The position numbers were made by a program, and so were the translations under genes. A model generated the notes under the pieces. It was given only the letters and a program-made list of their open reading frames with translations. It had not been told where the DNA came from and searched no databases. This document shows positions 31,172 to 38,302 of a stretch of DNA of 39,119 nt, piece by piece (position 1 is the first letter of the stretch; each line of letters starts with the position of its first letter). The DNA comes from K189A clade bacterium (GTDB lineage: Bacteria > Pseudomonadota > Gammaproteobacteria > Pseudomonadales > Azotimanducaceae), in contig JABBAY010000104.1 in assembly GCA_018607725.1 (NCBI GenBank), positions 1-39,119 on the forward strand. The letters are read 5' to 3'.

Positions 31172-32804
31172 ATCCAGCCTGGACACCAACAGCGACGCCT
31201 ATCAATCGAATGTCGAGTTCATGACTAACTATATCGAAAAGGTGCGTATCGTTGAGCGGAACATACGCGCCAGCGAAGAACGTTACCGTGAGCGCGCAGA
31301 GAAAAAAGGCAAGTTGCTGCCTCGCGAACGGCTTGCCCATCTGCTGGACAGAGGCGCACCATTTCTTGAGTTGTCCAGTATTGCCGGGCTCGGCATGAAT
31401 GGTGATAAAGACGGTTCCCTGGCAGGCGGTAATCTTATTGTCGGTATCGGCTATGTTAAAGGTCGACGAATCCTTGCAATGGTATGGAACTACGCCATCA
31501 AGGGCGGCACCATCACCTCGGTGACCACCCGTAAAAACCTGCGTTTGCAGGAAATTGCTTTCAGTACCCGGCTGCCGCTGGTGTGTCTCAGTGAGAGCGG
31601 TGGTGGCAATCTGGCGGGCGATGGTGACCCTGACCCCTGGCATGTGCATGGTTTTCTCGATGGTGGTCGAGTCTATTGCCAACAGGCTGAGTTGTCCGCT
31701 GCAGGTATTCCGCAGATCACGGTTGCCCATGGTAATGCCACAGCCGGCGGTGCCTACCAAGTCGCGCTGTCAGACTATGTGGTGTTGGTTCGCGGCCAGA
31801 CTCATCTGTTTCTTGCCGGGCCGCCACTTTTAAAAGCGGCAACTGGGGAGGAGGCTGAACATGAGGTCTTAGGTGGTGCTGAAATGCACGCGGCAATCTC
31901 CCAAACCGGAGAATACCTCGCAGAAAATGATGCCGATGGTATTCGAGTTGCCCGGGACATCGTCGCGCAATTTCCCCCCGCAGCAGGTCCGCAGTTGACT
32001 CCGGATAAGGCCGCGGTGGCGCCCTTGTATTCGGCGTTAGAGTTGCGCGGTATTGTCTCTGAAGACAAGCGTATCCCTTACGATATGCGTGAGGTCATTG
32101 CTCGGGTTTTTGATGGCTCTGAGTTTTTCGAATTTGAGCCGGCCAATGATCAGCATACGGTGTGCGGTCATGCGCATATCGGCGGTTGGCGTTGCGGCAT
32201 TATGACCAACAACGGGCCCATCACGCCACAAGGTGCAAAGAAAGCCAGCCAGTTTTTGCAACTCTGCGATCAAACCAATACGCCGATGATCTTTCTGCAA
32301 AACACCACGGGCTTTCTTGTGGGTGTGGAAGCCGAACAGGCAGGTCAGGTCAAGCACGGATCAAAAATGATTCAAGCAGTGGCAAACTTTCGACCGACCA
32401 AAATCACGATTATTGTGGGTAATGCTTATGGCGCAGGTAATTACGCCATGTGCTCGAAGTCTCTGAAGCCGGAATTTGTGTTTTCATGGCCCACGGCCCG
32501 TCAGGCCGTAATGGGTGGTGCGCAAGCTGCTGGTGTGATGCGAGTGGTTGCCGAAGATCGGGCTCGAGCCACGGGTCAAGAGATTCCCGAAGCCCAGCGT
32601 CAAGCGATGGCTGAAGGCGCCGAAAAATTAATCGCCAGTATGGAGCAGTCGTCTGAGTCGATGTTCTGCTCCAGCAGAATGATGGATGACGGTATTATCG
32701 ACCCGGCGGACACCCGCCAGGTGCTTATCTTTACTCTTGAGACCTGTCTTGAAACGACACTCAGGGGCACTCAGCCGAACACCTTCGGCGTCGCTAGATT
32801 TTAA
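31158..32804 (+). CDS. Carboxyltransferase subunit of an acyl-CoA carboxylase (geranyl-CoA carboxylase-like)
   Basis: A 548-residue beta subunit with both crotonase-type halves. N-terminal marks are RERLAHLLDRGAPFLELS and VAHGNATAGGAYQVALSDY (oxyanion loop); C-terminal marks are NTTGFLVGVEAEQAGQVKHG and IIVGNAYGAGNYAMCSKSL. It transfers carboxyl from biotin to a branched enoyl-CoA. As I recall, 3-methylcrotonyl-CoA carboxylases have Phe in an H-F-G-R segment lining the acyl pocket while geranyl-CoA carboxylases have Gly; here the segment reads FLDGGRVY with Gly169, favouring a long substrate. The preceding loop (DGDPDPWHVHG) is also unlike either family as I remember them. GGAGG is 6 bases before ATG, which lies inside the end of the alpha-subunit gene, as expected for equimolar subunits. 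Confidence 0.9.
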   Translation: MSQLESSLDTNSDAYQSNVEFMTNYIEKVRIVERNIRASEERYRERAEKKGKLLPRERLAHLLDRGAPFLELSSIAGLGMNGDKDGSLAGGNLIVGIGYVKGRRILAMVWNYAIKGGTITSVTTRKNLRLQEIAFSTRLPLVCLSESGGGNLAGDGDPDPWHVHGFLDGGRVYCQQAELSAAGIPQITVAHGNATAGGAYQVALSDYVVLVRGQTHLFLAGPPLLKAATGEEAEHEVLGGAEMHAAISQTGEYLAENDADGIRVARDIVAQFPPAAGPQLTPDKAAVAPLYSALELRGIVSEDKRIPYDMREVIARVFDGSEFFEFEPANDQHTVCGHAHIGGWRCGIMTNNGPITPQGAKKASQFLQLCDQTNTPMIFLQNTTGFLVGVEAEQAGQVKHGSKMIQAVANFRPTKITIIVGNAYGAGNYAMCSKSLKPEFVFSWPTARQAVMGGAQAAGVMRVVAEDRARATGQEIPEAQRQAMAEGAEKLIASMEQSSESMFCSSRMMDDGIIDPADTRQVLIFTLETCLETTLRGTQPNTFGVARF

Positions 32805-32822
32805 AAAAGAGGACAGTAATAC

Positions 32823-34025
32823 ATGAATGTGAATGAGCAAGCGCTTGAGGCGTTCAGGCAGGAAGTGTCGACCTGGTTGGAAGAAAACAATCCGGGTGAT
32901 CCAGGGTTTTTACTGCCTGAATCCTTTATGGAGGTAGGTACTGATGCGCAGTTTGAGTATCTGCGGGCGTGGCAGCGTAAGGTTTATGATGCCGGCTACC
33001 TGGGCATGTCGTGGCCCAAAGAATATGGCGGTGGCGGCAAACCACAGGTGTTTCAAGATATCGTGACGCAGGAAATGGCCCGTCAGCGCGTGCCGTTTAT
33101 GACCAACACCATTGGTCTTAATTGGGCTGGCCCTTTGATCCTGGAGCGGGGCACGGAGGAAGCTAAACAGAAATATATCAGAGGTATCCTGAATGCCGAT
33201 GACATCTGGTGCCAGGGATTTTCTGAGCCGGATCATGGCTCGGACCTAGGCAGTGCCCAGGTAAAAGCGGTGCGTGATGGTGACGAGTATGTGATCAATG
33301 GGTCGAAGATCTGGACCAGTCTGGGTAGCTATGCAAAATACATGATCTTGCTGGCGCGAACCGACACGGGTGGCCCAAACAAATATGCCGGTTTGAGTTT
33401 CTTTCTGGCACCGATGCATGTGGAGGGTATCACGCCCCAGCCGATCAAAAAGCTGACCAGCGAGTTTGGCTTTTGCCAGACGTTTTTTCACGACGCCCGC
33501 ATTCCTGCCAATTGTATGATGGGACAAGAAGGTGAGGGCTGGCAGGTGGCGATGGCCACCCTGATGTTCGAGCGTGGCAATGTCGGCGGCCAGGCCGGTG
33601 GTATATCAATGATGGACTTGAACGTGAATGACGTTCTGGAATTGGCCCGGCGTTCAACTCGCAATGGTCGGCCTGTTCTGGAGGACCCATTGATTCGAGA
33701 CCAGATGGTGCAGTTTTTGATTGAGGCCAAGAGCAATAGCCTGATGGGTGCCAAGGGTCGAATTCCTGCATTGAATGCTGAACGTCCTGGTGCTGTAGCC
33801 ATGTCCGGTAAGCTTCGCAGCACCGAGCTTAAGCGGCGCTTCTGTCAATTTGCCTTGTCTTTGCAGGGCGCAAATGGCGGACGTTTTATCGCGCCCGCCG
33901 CGGTAGACGGCGGCAAGTGGCAACGAATCTATTTTAATTCGTTTTCGGCCACCATCGGCGGCGGTACCACGCAGGTTCAATACAATATTATGGGCGAGCG
34001 TGTGCTCGGCTTGCCAAAGAGCTAG
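32823..34025 (+). CDS. Acyl-CoA dehydrogenase, subunit 1 of a likely heteromeric pair
   Basis: A 400-residue FAD flavoprotein. Key segments are GMSWPKEYGGGG, WCQGFSEPDHGSDLGSAQVK (flavin/substrate region), WTSLGSYAKYMILLART and MFERGNVGG. The C-terminal block that usually reads YEGT reads ATIGGGTTQVQYNIMGERVL, so the classical MCAD-type catalytic Glu is absent there, as in FadE26/ChsE-like dehydrogenases. By position it takes the place of citronellyl-CoA dehydrogenase (AtuD). It starts 18 bases after the carboxyltransferase, with AGAGGAC upstream. It should introduce the alpha,beta double bond before or after carboxylation. Confidence 0.9.
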   Translation: MNVNEQALEAFRQEVSTWLEENNPGDPGFLLPESFMEVGTDAQFEYLRAWQRKVYDAGYLGMSWPKEYGGGGKPQVFQDIVTQEMARQRVPFMTNTIGLNWAGPLILERGTEEAKQKYIRGILNADDIWCQGFSEPDHGSDLGSAQVKAVRDGDEYVINGSKIWTSLGSYAKYMILLARTDTGGPNKYAGLSFFLAPMHVEGITPQPIKKLTSEFGFCQTFFHDARIPANCMMGQEGEGWQVAMATLMFERGNVGGQAGGISMMDLNVNDVLELARRSTRNGRPVLEDPLIRDQMVQFLIEAKSNSLMGAKGRIPALNAERPGAVAMSGKLRSTELKRRFCQFALSLQGANGGRFIAPAAVDGGKWQRIYFNSFSATIGGGTTQVQYNIMGERVLGLPKS

Positions 34026-34033
34026 GGGGCGAT

Positions 34034-35152
34034 ATGAGTCAACCAATCGAATTTACGGAAGAACAAAGCATGCTGCTCGATACTGCCATGGACTTCTGTG
34101 GCAAGCACTCACCGGTGAGCCTGGTGAGGGCGCGGCTGAGCGACGAGCAAACCATCCCCGCAGCTGTCTGGCAGGAAATTGTCGATCTTGGCTGGTCTGC
34201 GATCACGATTCCAGAGACCTATGGCGGTCTGGGTCTGGGGCTGAGTGAATTGGTGCCGGTGGTGGAATCCATGGGCCGGCATTTGATGGCCACGCCGTTA
34301 GTCTGGTCTGCGGCCGTGGCCCATACGCTGCTTTTAGCCGGCAGTGAAGAACAGAAGAATACCTGGCTGCCGAAGCTCGCGACTGGTGCTGTCGCGACCA
34401 TGGGGTTGGTGGAGCTCGATGGCAGTTGGCTGCTGGATGAGCCGACTTGCACCGCCGAAGAACAGGCTGGCAAGCTCGTTCTGACGGGCACCAAATGTTT
34501 TGTTCAGGATGCGACGTTGGCAGATATGATCATCGTCTCAGTGCTATTAGCAGGCCAGCCCCGTCTGGTGTTGTTAGACAAAGCCCAGATTCCTGTGGCC
34601 GCCCTCACCCAGGAAGTGGTGATTGATGAGACTCGCCGTAGTTTTCAGCTCGATTTGGATGGCATCAGTGTCGGTCTGGAGAGTCTGCTACCGCAGACCT
34701 GTTTCGCCGAGATCGAGCAGGTTTTGATGCTGCTGCTCAGTGCCGAAATGGTGGGTGGTCACGCCAACACCTTGAACCTGGTGATTGACTATCTGAAAAC
34801 CCGTAAACAATTTGATAAGTATATCGGTAGCTATCAGGCCTTGAAGCACCCGACGGTGGATATTCTTATTGGCCTGGAGGCCAGTCGTTCCCATGTCTAT
34901 CATGGCGCAACGGTGTTTGATCAGGCAGACAGCAGCAGTGCTGACAAGGCGATTGCCTTACGCATGGCGAAGGCAGTCGCCAGCCAGGGTTTTGCCTTTG
35001 CCGGTGATCGCGCCATTCAGTTTCATGGTGGCTTTGGGTTTACTTTTGAGTGTGACGCCCAGTTATACCTGCGTCGTGCCCTGTGGTGCCAATACCAATT
35101 CGGCGACGAGACCTACCAGCGCAGCTGTCTGGCGCCGCTGTTGTTAGATTAA
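34034..35152 (+). CDS. Acyl-CoA dehydrogenase, subunit 2 of a likely heteromeric pair
   Basis: A 372-residue acyl-CoA dehydrogenase-like protein. Conserved parts are IPETYGGLGLGLSELVPVVE in the N-terminal helical domain, RKQFDKYIGSYQALKHPTVD in the third domain, and IQFHGGFGFTFECDAQLYLR at the C-terminus. The middle beta domain is divergent (LVELDGSWLLDEP replaces the typical TEP..GSD), which is usual for the non-catalytic or FAD-sharing partner in alpha2beta2 dehydrogenases of steroid side-chain degradation. It starts 8 bases after subunit 1, with AGGGGGCG as ribosome binding site. It ends the operon. Confidence 0.88.
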   Translation: MSQPIEFTEEQSMLLDTAMDFCGKHSPVSLVRARLSDEQTIPAAVWQEIVDLGWSAITIPETYGGLGLGLSELVPVVESMGRHLMATPLVWSAAVAHTLLLAGSEEQKNTWLPKLATGAVATMGLVELDGSWLLDEPTCTAEEQAGKLVLTGTKCFVQDATLADMIIVSVLLAGQPRLVLLDKAQIPVAALTQEVVIDETRRSFQLDLDGISVGLESLLPQTCFAEIEQVLMLLLSAEMVGGHANTLNLVIDYLKTRKQFDKYIGSYQALKHPTVDILIGLEASRSHVYHGATVFDQADSSSADKAIALRMAKAVASQGFAFAGDRAIQFHGGFGFTFECDAQLYLRRALWCQYQFGDETYQRSCLAPLLLD

Positions 35153-35214
35153 GGGTCAGGTGGTTTTCAGAAGATAGGCTAAGCGCCAGATAGCGGTTTA
35201 ATGCAGCTGGGGTC

Positions 35215-35266
35215 GCGCAACTGATCTGTTTTTGTCGGCCAATTTGCCGGCATGCAGAGGTTGCGC
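35215..35266. terminator. Inverted repeat between convergent genes, possible terminator region
   Basis: GCGCAAC (35215-35221) and GTTGCGC (35260-35266) are perfect 7-bp arms enclosing 38 bases that contain a smaller hairpin CGGC-CAATTT-GCCG. It lies between the convergent acyl-CoA dehydrogenase and FKBP genes. No long U tail follows, so an intrinsic terminator is only possible. Confidence 0.35.
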
Positions 35267-35275
35267 TGGAGGCCC

Positions 35276-35308
35276 CTATTTGATGTCTATTTGACCGCTA
35301 TTTGACCT
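35276..35308. repeat. 11-bp tandem repeat, three copies, at the FKBP gene end
   Basis: CTATTTGATGT, CTATTTGACCG and CTATTTGACCT follow one another (35276, 35287, 35298), sharing CTATTTGA. The third copy holds the natural TAG of the minus-strand FKBP gene. Because 11 is not a multiple of 3, the TAGs of the three copies fall in three different frames. Confidence 0.9.
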
Positions 35309-35789
35309 CGATGAGCTCGACTTCAAATATCAGCGCCGTATTCCCAGGAATGGGTCCGACGCCACGAGCGCCGTAGGCCAAATCTGATGGCACAAACAGC
35401 TGCCATTGGTCACCTTCCTGCATCATTTGCAGCGCTTCAGTCCAGCCACTGATCACACCATTGACCGGTAATTCCAGTGGCTCGCCCCGTTCAACGGAAC
35501 TGTCGAAGACTTTGCCGTCGATAAAAGTGCCGTGATAATGAGCCTTGACAACATCTGTGGGTCCGGGGGTTGCGCCTTGTCCGGATTTCATCACGCGGTA
35601 TTGCAGTCCGGATGCGGTCACAATCACGCCTTCTTTGGTGGCGTTGGCTGCCAGAAAGTCCTGACCTGCCTTCATTTCATTACTCATGCTGTCTCCATTG
35701 TCTGTAGTCGATGGGTTGCTGTCTTCCTGTGCCGGTGAACAGCCAATTAATGCGAAAAGCACCAGGGTCAAACTGACGAGTCGTCTCAT
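35298..35789 (-). CDS. FKBP-type peptidyl-prolyl isomerase lipoprotein
   Basis: A 163-residue lipoprotein. The signal MRRLVSLTLVLFALIGC ends in a lipobox with Cys17, followed by a Ser/Thr/Asn-rich linker, so the enzyme should be anchored in the outer membrane facing the periplasm. Residues 50-163 are the FKBP domain: SGLQYRVMKSGQG, VKAHYHGTFIDGKVFDSS, PVNGVISGWTEALQMM, LAYGARGVGPIPGNTALIFE and a final VELIEV strand. It catalyses cis-trans isomerisation of Xaa-Pro bonds, like FklB or Mip-type proteins without their long N-terminal dimer domain. GGAA precedes the ATG. A repeat at its 3' end supplies extra stop codons. Confidence 0.93.
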   Translation of the reverse strand: MRRLVSLTLVLFALIGCSPAQEDSNPSTTDNGDSMSNEMKAGQDFLAANATKEGVIVTASGLQYRVMKSGQGATPGPTDVVKAHYHGTFIDGKVFDSSVERGEPLELPVNGVISGWTEALQMMQEGDQWQLFVPSDLAYGARGVGPIPGNTALIFEVELIEVK

Positions 35790-35912
35790 TCACGTTCCAG
35801 GGTGGGATAATTCAGCTGCAAGGTTAGCATAAATGATGAATAAACTGGGTGCCTTGATGGCATCGCCTAGGTTAATGTCGACGTAGGTTTATTCAATAGC
35901 GAGGAACGAGCA

Positions 35913-36974
35913 ATGGATATTGGCATCTGTGTGCAGAGTCATATTAACGATATCGATTACGTCGTGCAGGCCGAAGCCCTGGGCTACAGTCATGGCTGGT
36001 TCGCTGACAGCCAGATGATTTGGTCTGATTGCTATGCGACCCTGGCGCTGGCCGCCCATCGCACGACAACCATTAAGCTGGGCACCGGTGTTGCGATCAG
36101 CGGGACGCGTCCTGCTCCGGTGAATGCCGCCGGTATTGCCACCATCAATGCCTTGGCGCCAGGCCGAACATTCTTTGGCGTCGGAGCGGGCAATACAGCG
36201 ATGCGAATCATGGATTTACCGCCCCAACCCATCGCTGAATATGATCAATATTTGAGCACCATTAAGCCGCTGTTAGCTGGAGATGAGGCGATTTACCATC
36301 ATCGTGGCCGGGATATCCCCATTCGTCATATCATGCCCGATGAGGGCTTCGTCAATCTGACTGACCCGATTCCTATGTATGTATCGGGTTTTGGACCTAA
36401 GTCGCTGGCGCTGGCGGGTAAGCACGGTGATGGCGCGGTACTCGCGTTTACCTCTAATCCGGCGACTATGGAGAGCATGTGGCTGATGATTGAGGCCGGC
36501 GCCAACGACAACTTTGAACGCGACGATTTTTATACAACGGCACTGACAGCCATGCTGGTTCTTGATAAAGGTGAGGCGGTAGATTCGGCTAGGGTTAAGC
36601 ACGAAGTGGGAGCGATGGCGATCGCGGCGTTGCATTACAGCTATGACCAGTACCGAAATTTTGGTCATCAACCGCCGTCACACCTCACGGCCATTTGGCC
36701 TGATTACATCAAGATGATTGAGGCGGTGCCCCTCGCTCGGCGCCACCAGCGAATTCATCAGGGTCATAATTGTTGGGTGTTGCCCGAGGAAGAAAAATTC
36801 CTCACTAAGTCGCTACTCCAGGCCAGCTGCCTGATCGGTACTCAGGATCAATTGATTGAAACCCTGCAGGGTTTGCAGGCTGCTGGTTTGAATCAGGTGA
36901 TGAATCTGCCGGCTTTCGCGCCGCGCTTTGAGATCATGGCGCGGATCGCTCGAGATATTATTCCCAATGTTTAG
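35913..36974 (+). CDS. LLM class flavin-dependent oxidoreductase
   Basis: A 353-residue luciferase-like TIM-barrel protein. It begins MDIGICVQSHINDIDYVVQA and shows YSHGWFADSQMIWSDCYATL, TIKLGTGVAISGTRPAPVNA, RTFFGVGAGNTAMR and MYVSGFGPKSLALAGKHGDG, all typical of bacterial LLM monooxygenases and F420- or FMN-dependent reductases. Which of FMN and F420 is used cannot be told from sequence; FMN is more usual in this group of bacteria. GAGGAA lies about 8 bases upstream of ATG 35913. It is divergent from the FKBP gene and convergent with the LysR gene. Confidence 0.9.
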   Translation: MDIGICVQSHINDIDYVVQAEALGYSHGWFADSQMIWSDCYATLALAAHRTTTIKLGTGVAISGTRPAPVNAAGIATINALAPGRTFFGVGAGNTAMRIMDLPPQPIAEYDQYLSTIKPLLAGDEAIYHHRGRDIPIRHIMPDEGFVNLTDPIPMYVSGFGPKSLALAGKHGDGAVLAFTSNPATMESMWLMIEAGANDNFERDDFYTTALTAMLVLDKGEAVDSARVKHEVGAMAIAALHYSYDQYRNFGHQPPSHLTAIWPDYIKMIEAVPLARRHQRIHQGHNCWVLPEEEKFLTKSLLQASCLIGTQDQLIETLQGLQAAGLNQVMNLPAFAPRFEIMARIARDIIPNV

Positions 36975-37003
36975 TGAGGGCTTAAGGTCGTTGTCGTCAG
37001 GTC

Positions 37004-37025
37004 GGCTGGTTGATGTTCGCCAGCC
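37004..37025. terminator. Hairpin downstream of the LLM gene
   Basis: GGCTGG (37004-37009) and CCAGCC (37020-37025) form a perfect 6-bp stem with a 10-base loop, 30 bases beyond the LLM stop. It lacks a U tail, so termination would be weak or factor-dependent. Confidence 0.3.
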
Positions 37026-37110
37026 AGCGGGGCAGCCTAAGTAAAAAGAGGTGACTTGAAGAATAGGCTTTCGATGTTTGGTGGTGCTGGCAGACGAGTC
37101 TTAAGTCGTT

Positions 37111-37155
37111 ACTAAAAAGCTTTGTTAGTCGTAAGTACAGCCGCAAAGCTTTAGT
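37111..37155. terminator. Bidirectional hairpin at the end of the LysR gene
   Basis: AAAGCTTTG (37116-37124) and CAAAGCTTT (37144-37152) pair perfectly over 9 bp, and ACTA/TAGT extend the stem past a 2-base bulge; the loop is 19 bases. The right arm overlaps the last codon of the LysR gene. Position between convergent genes fits a shared transcription stop. Confidence 0.45.
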
Positions 37156-38050
37156 TCAAACGTGCACTATTATCCCGTACCAACTGCTTTAAAAAGTCGG
37201 CAACAGCGCGGATCCGGGCATGGTCAGCGACATCTTCATGGATTGCCAGCCAGAAGGAGCGGGTGATCAGAACGCTATCGGCAAGGACCAATTGCAGGCC
37301 GGGATCTGCCATCGCGAGAAACCGCGGCAGCATAGCGATGCCGCAGCCGGCACGGGCCATCTGCGCCTGGGCCAGCAGGCTTGAGCTGCACAGTTTCGGC
37401 ATCAGGCCGGAATCCAGATCATTGTAGTAACGCAGTTTCGGTGAATAGATTAAGTCATCCACATAACCGATCAAGGTGTGGGCATGCAGATCAGGAATAG
37501 TCTGTGGAACCTTAGCCTGATTCAGATAGCTAGGGCTGGCGTAAAGCTGCAGGCTATAGTCAGTGAGTTTGCTGATCTTCAGGCGGCCGGTAGTCGGCCT
37601 GGATAACAGAACTGCCAGGTCCGCCTCACGCTTTGAAACATTTAATAAGCCGCTGGTGGCTACCAGTTCCAGCACCAGGGCGGGATAAGTCTGGCTGAGT
37701 TGGCGCAGCCCCGGCGCGATCAAGGCGTTGCCAAAACCTTCTGTGACGCTCAACCTTACCGTACCTTGAACTCGGCTGACTTCGCCGGCGATTTCAGCCT
37801 GGACGGCATACATGGTGTGCTCGATCTGCTCGACCTGCTTGAGTAACCATTCACCGGCGGTGGTCAGCCGGTGGCCTCGGCGTGATCGGTCGAACAAGCC
37901 CGTGCCCAGGGTTTGTTCCAGTCGCCGCAGGCGTCGACCTACCGTCGTCGGGTCTTGTTCAAGGGTGTCCGCGGCGGCATCCAAATTGCCCTGTCGCGCG
38001 ACTGCGAGGAAAACTCTAAGGTCGTCCCAGTTCGTATTATTCAGATCCAA
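37151..38050 (-). CDS. LysR family transcriptional regulator
   Basis: A 299-residue LysR regulator. The N-terminal winged HTH reads WDDLRVFLAVARQGNLDAAA followed by TVGRRLRRLEQTLGTGLFDR, with a short linker helix; the substrate-binding domain starts about residue 90 (VQGTVRLSVTEGFGNALIAP). The DNA-recognition turn (LEQDPTTVGRRLRRLE) has Asp-Pro-Thr-Thr where many members have S-Q-P-A-V/L-S, as in the subgroup that includes several aldehyde or acid-responsive regulators. It is divergent from the SDR gene at 38303, the classical arrangement for a LysR protein and its target, with inverted and direct repeats in between. The inducer is unknown. Confidence 0.92.
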   Translation of the reverse strand: MDLNNTNWDDLRVFLAVARQGNLDAAADTLEQDPTTVGRRLRRLEQTLGTGLFDRSRRGHRLTTAGEWLLKQVEQIEHTMYAVQAEIAGEVSRVQGTVRLSVTEGFGNALIAPGLRQLSQTYPALVLELVATSGLLNVSKREADLAVLLSRPTTGRLKISKLTDYSLQLYASPSYLNQAKVPQTIPDLHAHTLIGYVDDLIYSPKLRYYNDLDSGLMPKLCSSSLLAQAQMARAGCGIAMLPRFLAMADPGLQLVLADSVLITRSFWLAIHEDVADHARIRAVADFLKQLVRDNSARLN

Positions 38051-38094
38051 AAGTTCTTGGCCTTGATGACTTCAACAGAGCGTAGTTATCAATG

Positions 38095-38150
38095 ATGTGG
38101 CTGGCTGAGTCAATGGCTTGTGGCGAATACCGGATCGATGTCAGCCACAT
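38095..38150. promoter_or_regulatory. 9-bp inverted repeat in the LysR-SDR divergent region
   Basis: ATGTGGCTG (38095-38103) and CAGCCACAT (38142-38150) are exact inverted copies with 38 bases between them, immediately upstream of the LysR start. It is a candidate binding site for the LysR protein or a structure at its own promoter. Confidence 0.4.
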
Positions 38151-38236
38151 TTGCCGTGCATTGCGCCGCCGGTGAATAGTTCGTATCCTGCGGGAGTGCA
38201 GAAGCTTGCAGCGTGCGATTGTCGCTATGGAGCAGT

Positions 38237-38301
38237 TATTTAAGTGGTGTGCGCGGTTGTCCGTTATTGAGCAGTCAATCTAACGATATTTAAGGGGTGT
38301 G
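38237..38301 (+). repeat. Direct repeat 50 bp apart ahead of the SDR gene
   Basis: TATTTAAGTGGTGTG (38237-38251) recurs as TATTTAAGGGGTGTG (38287-38301), 14 of 15 bases identical, with start-to-start spacing of exactly 50. The second copy contains the ribosome binding site AAGGGG of the SDR gene. Shorter GAGCAGT copies lie at 38230 and 38269. It may reflect a local duplication or a regulator site. Confidence 0.55.
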
Positions 38302-38302
38302 T

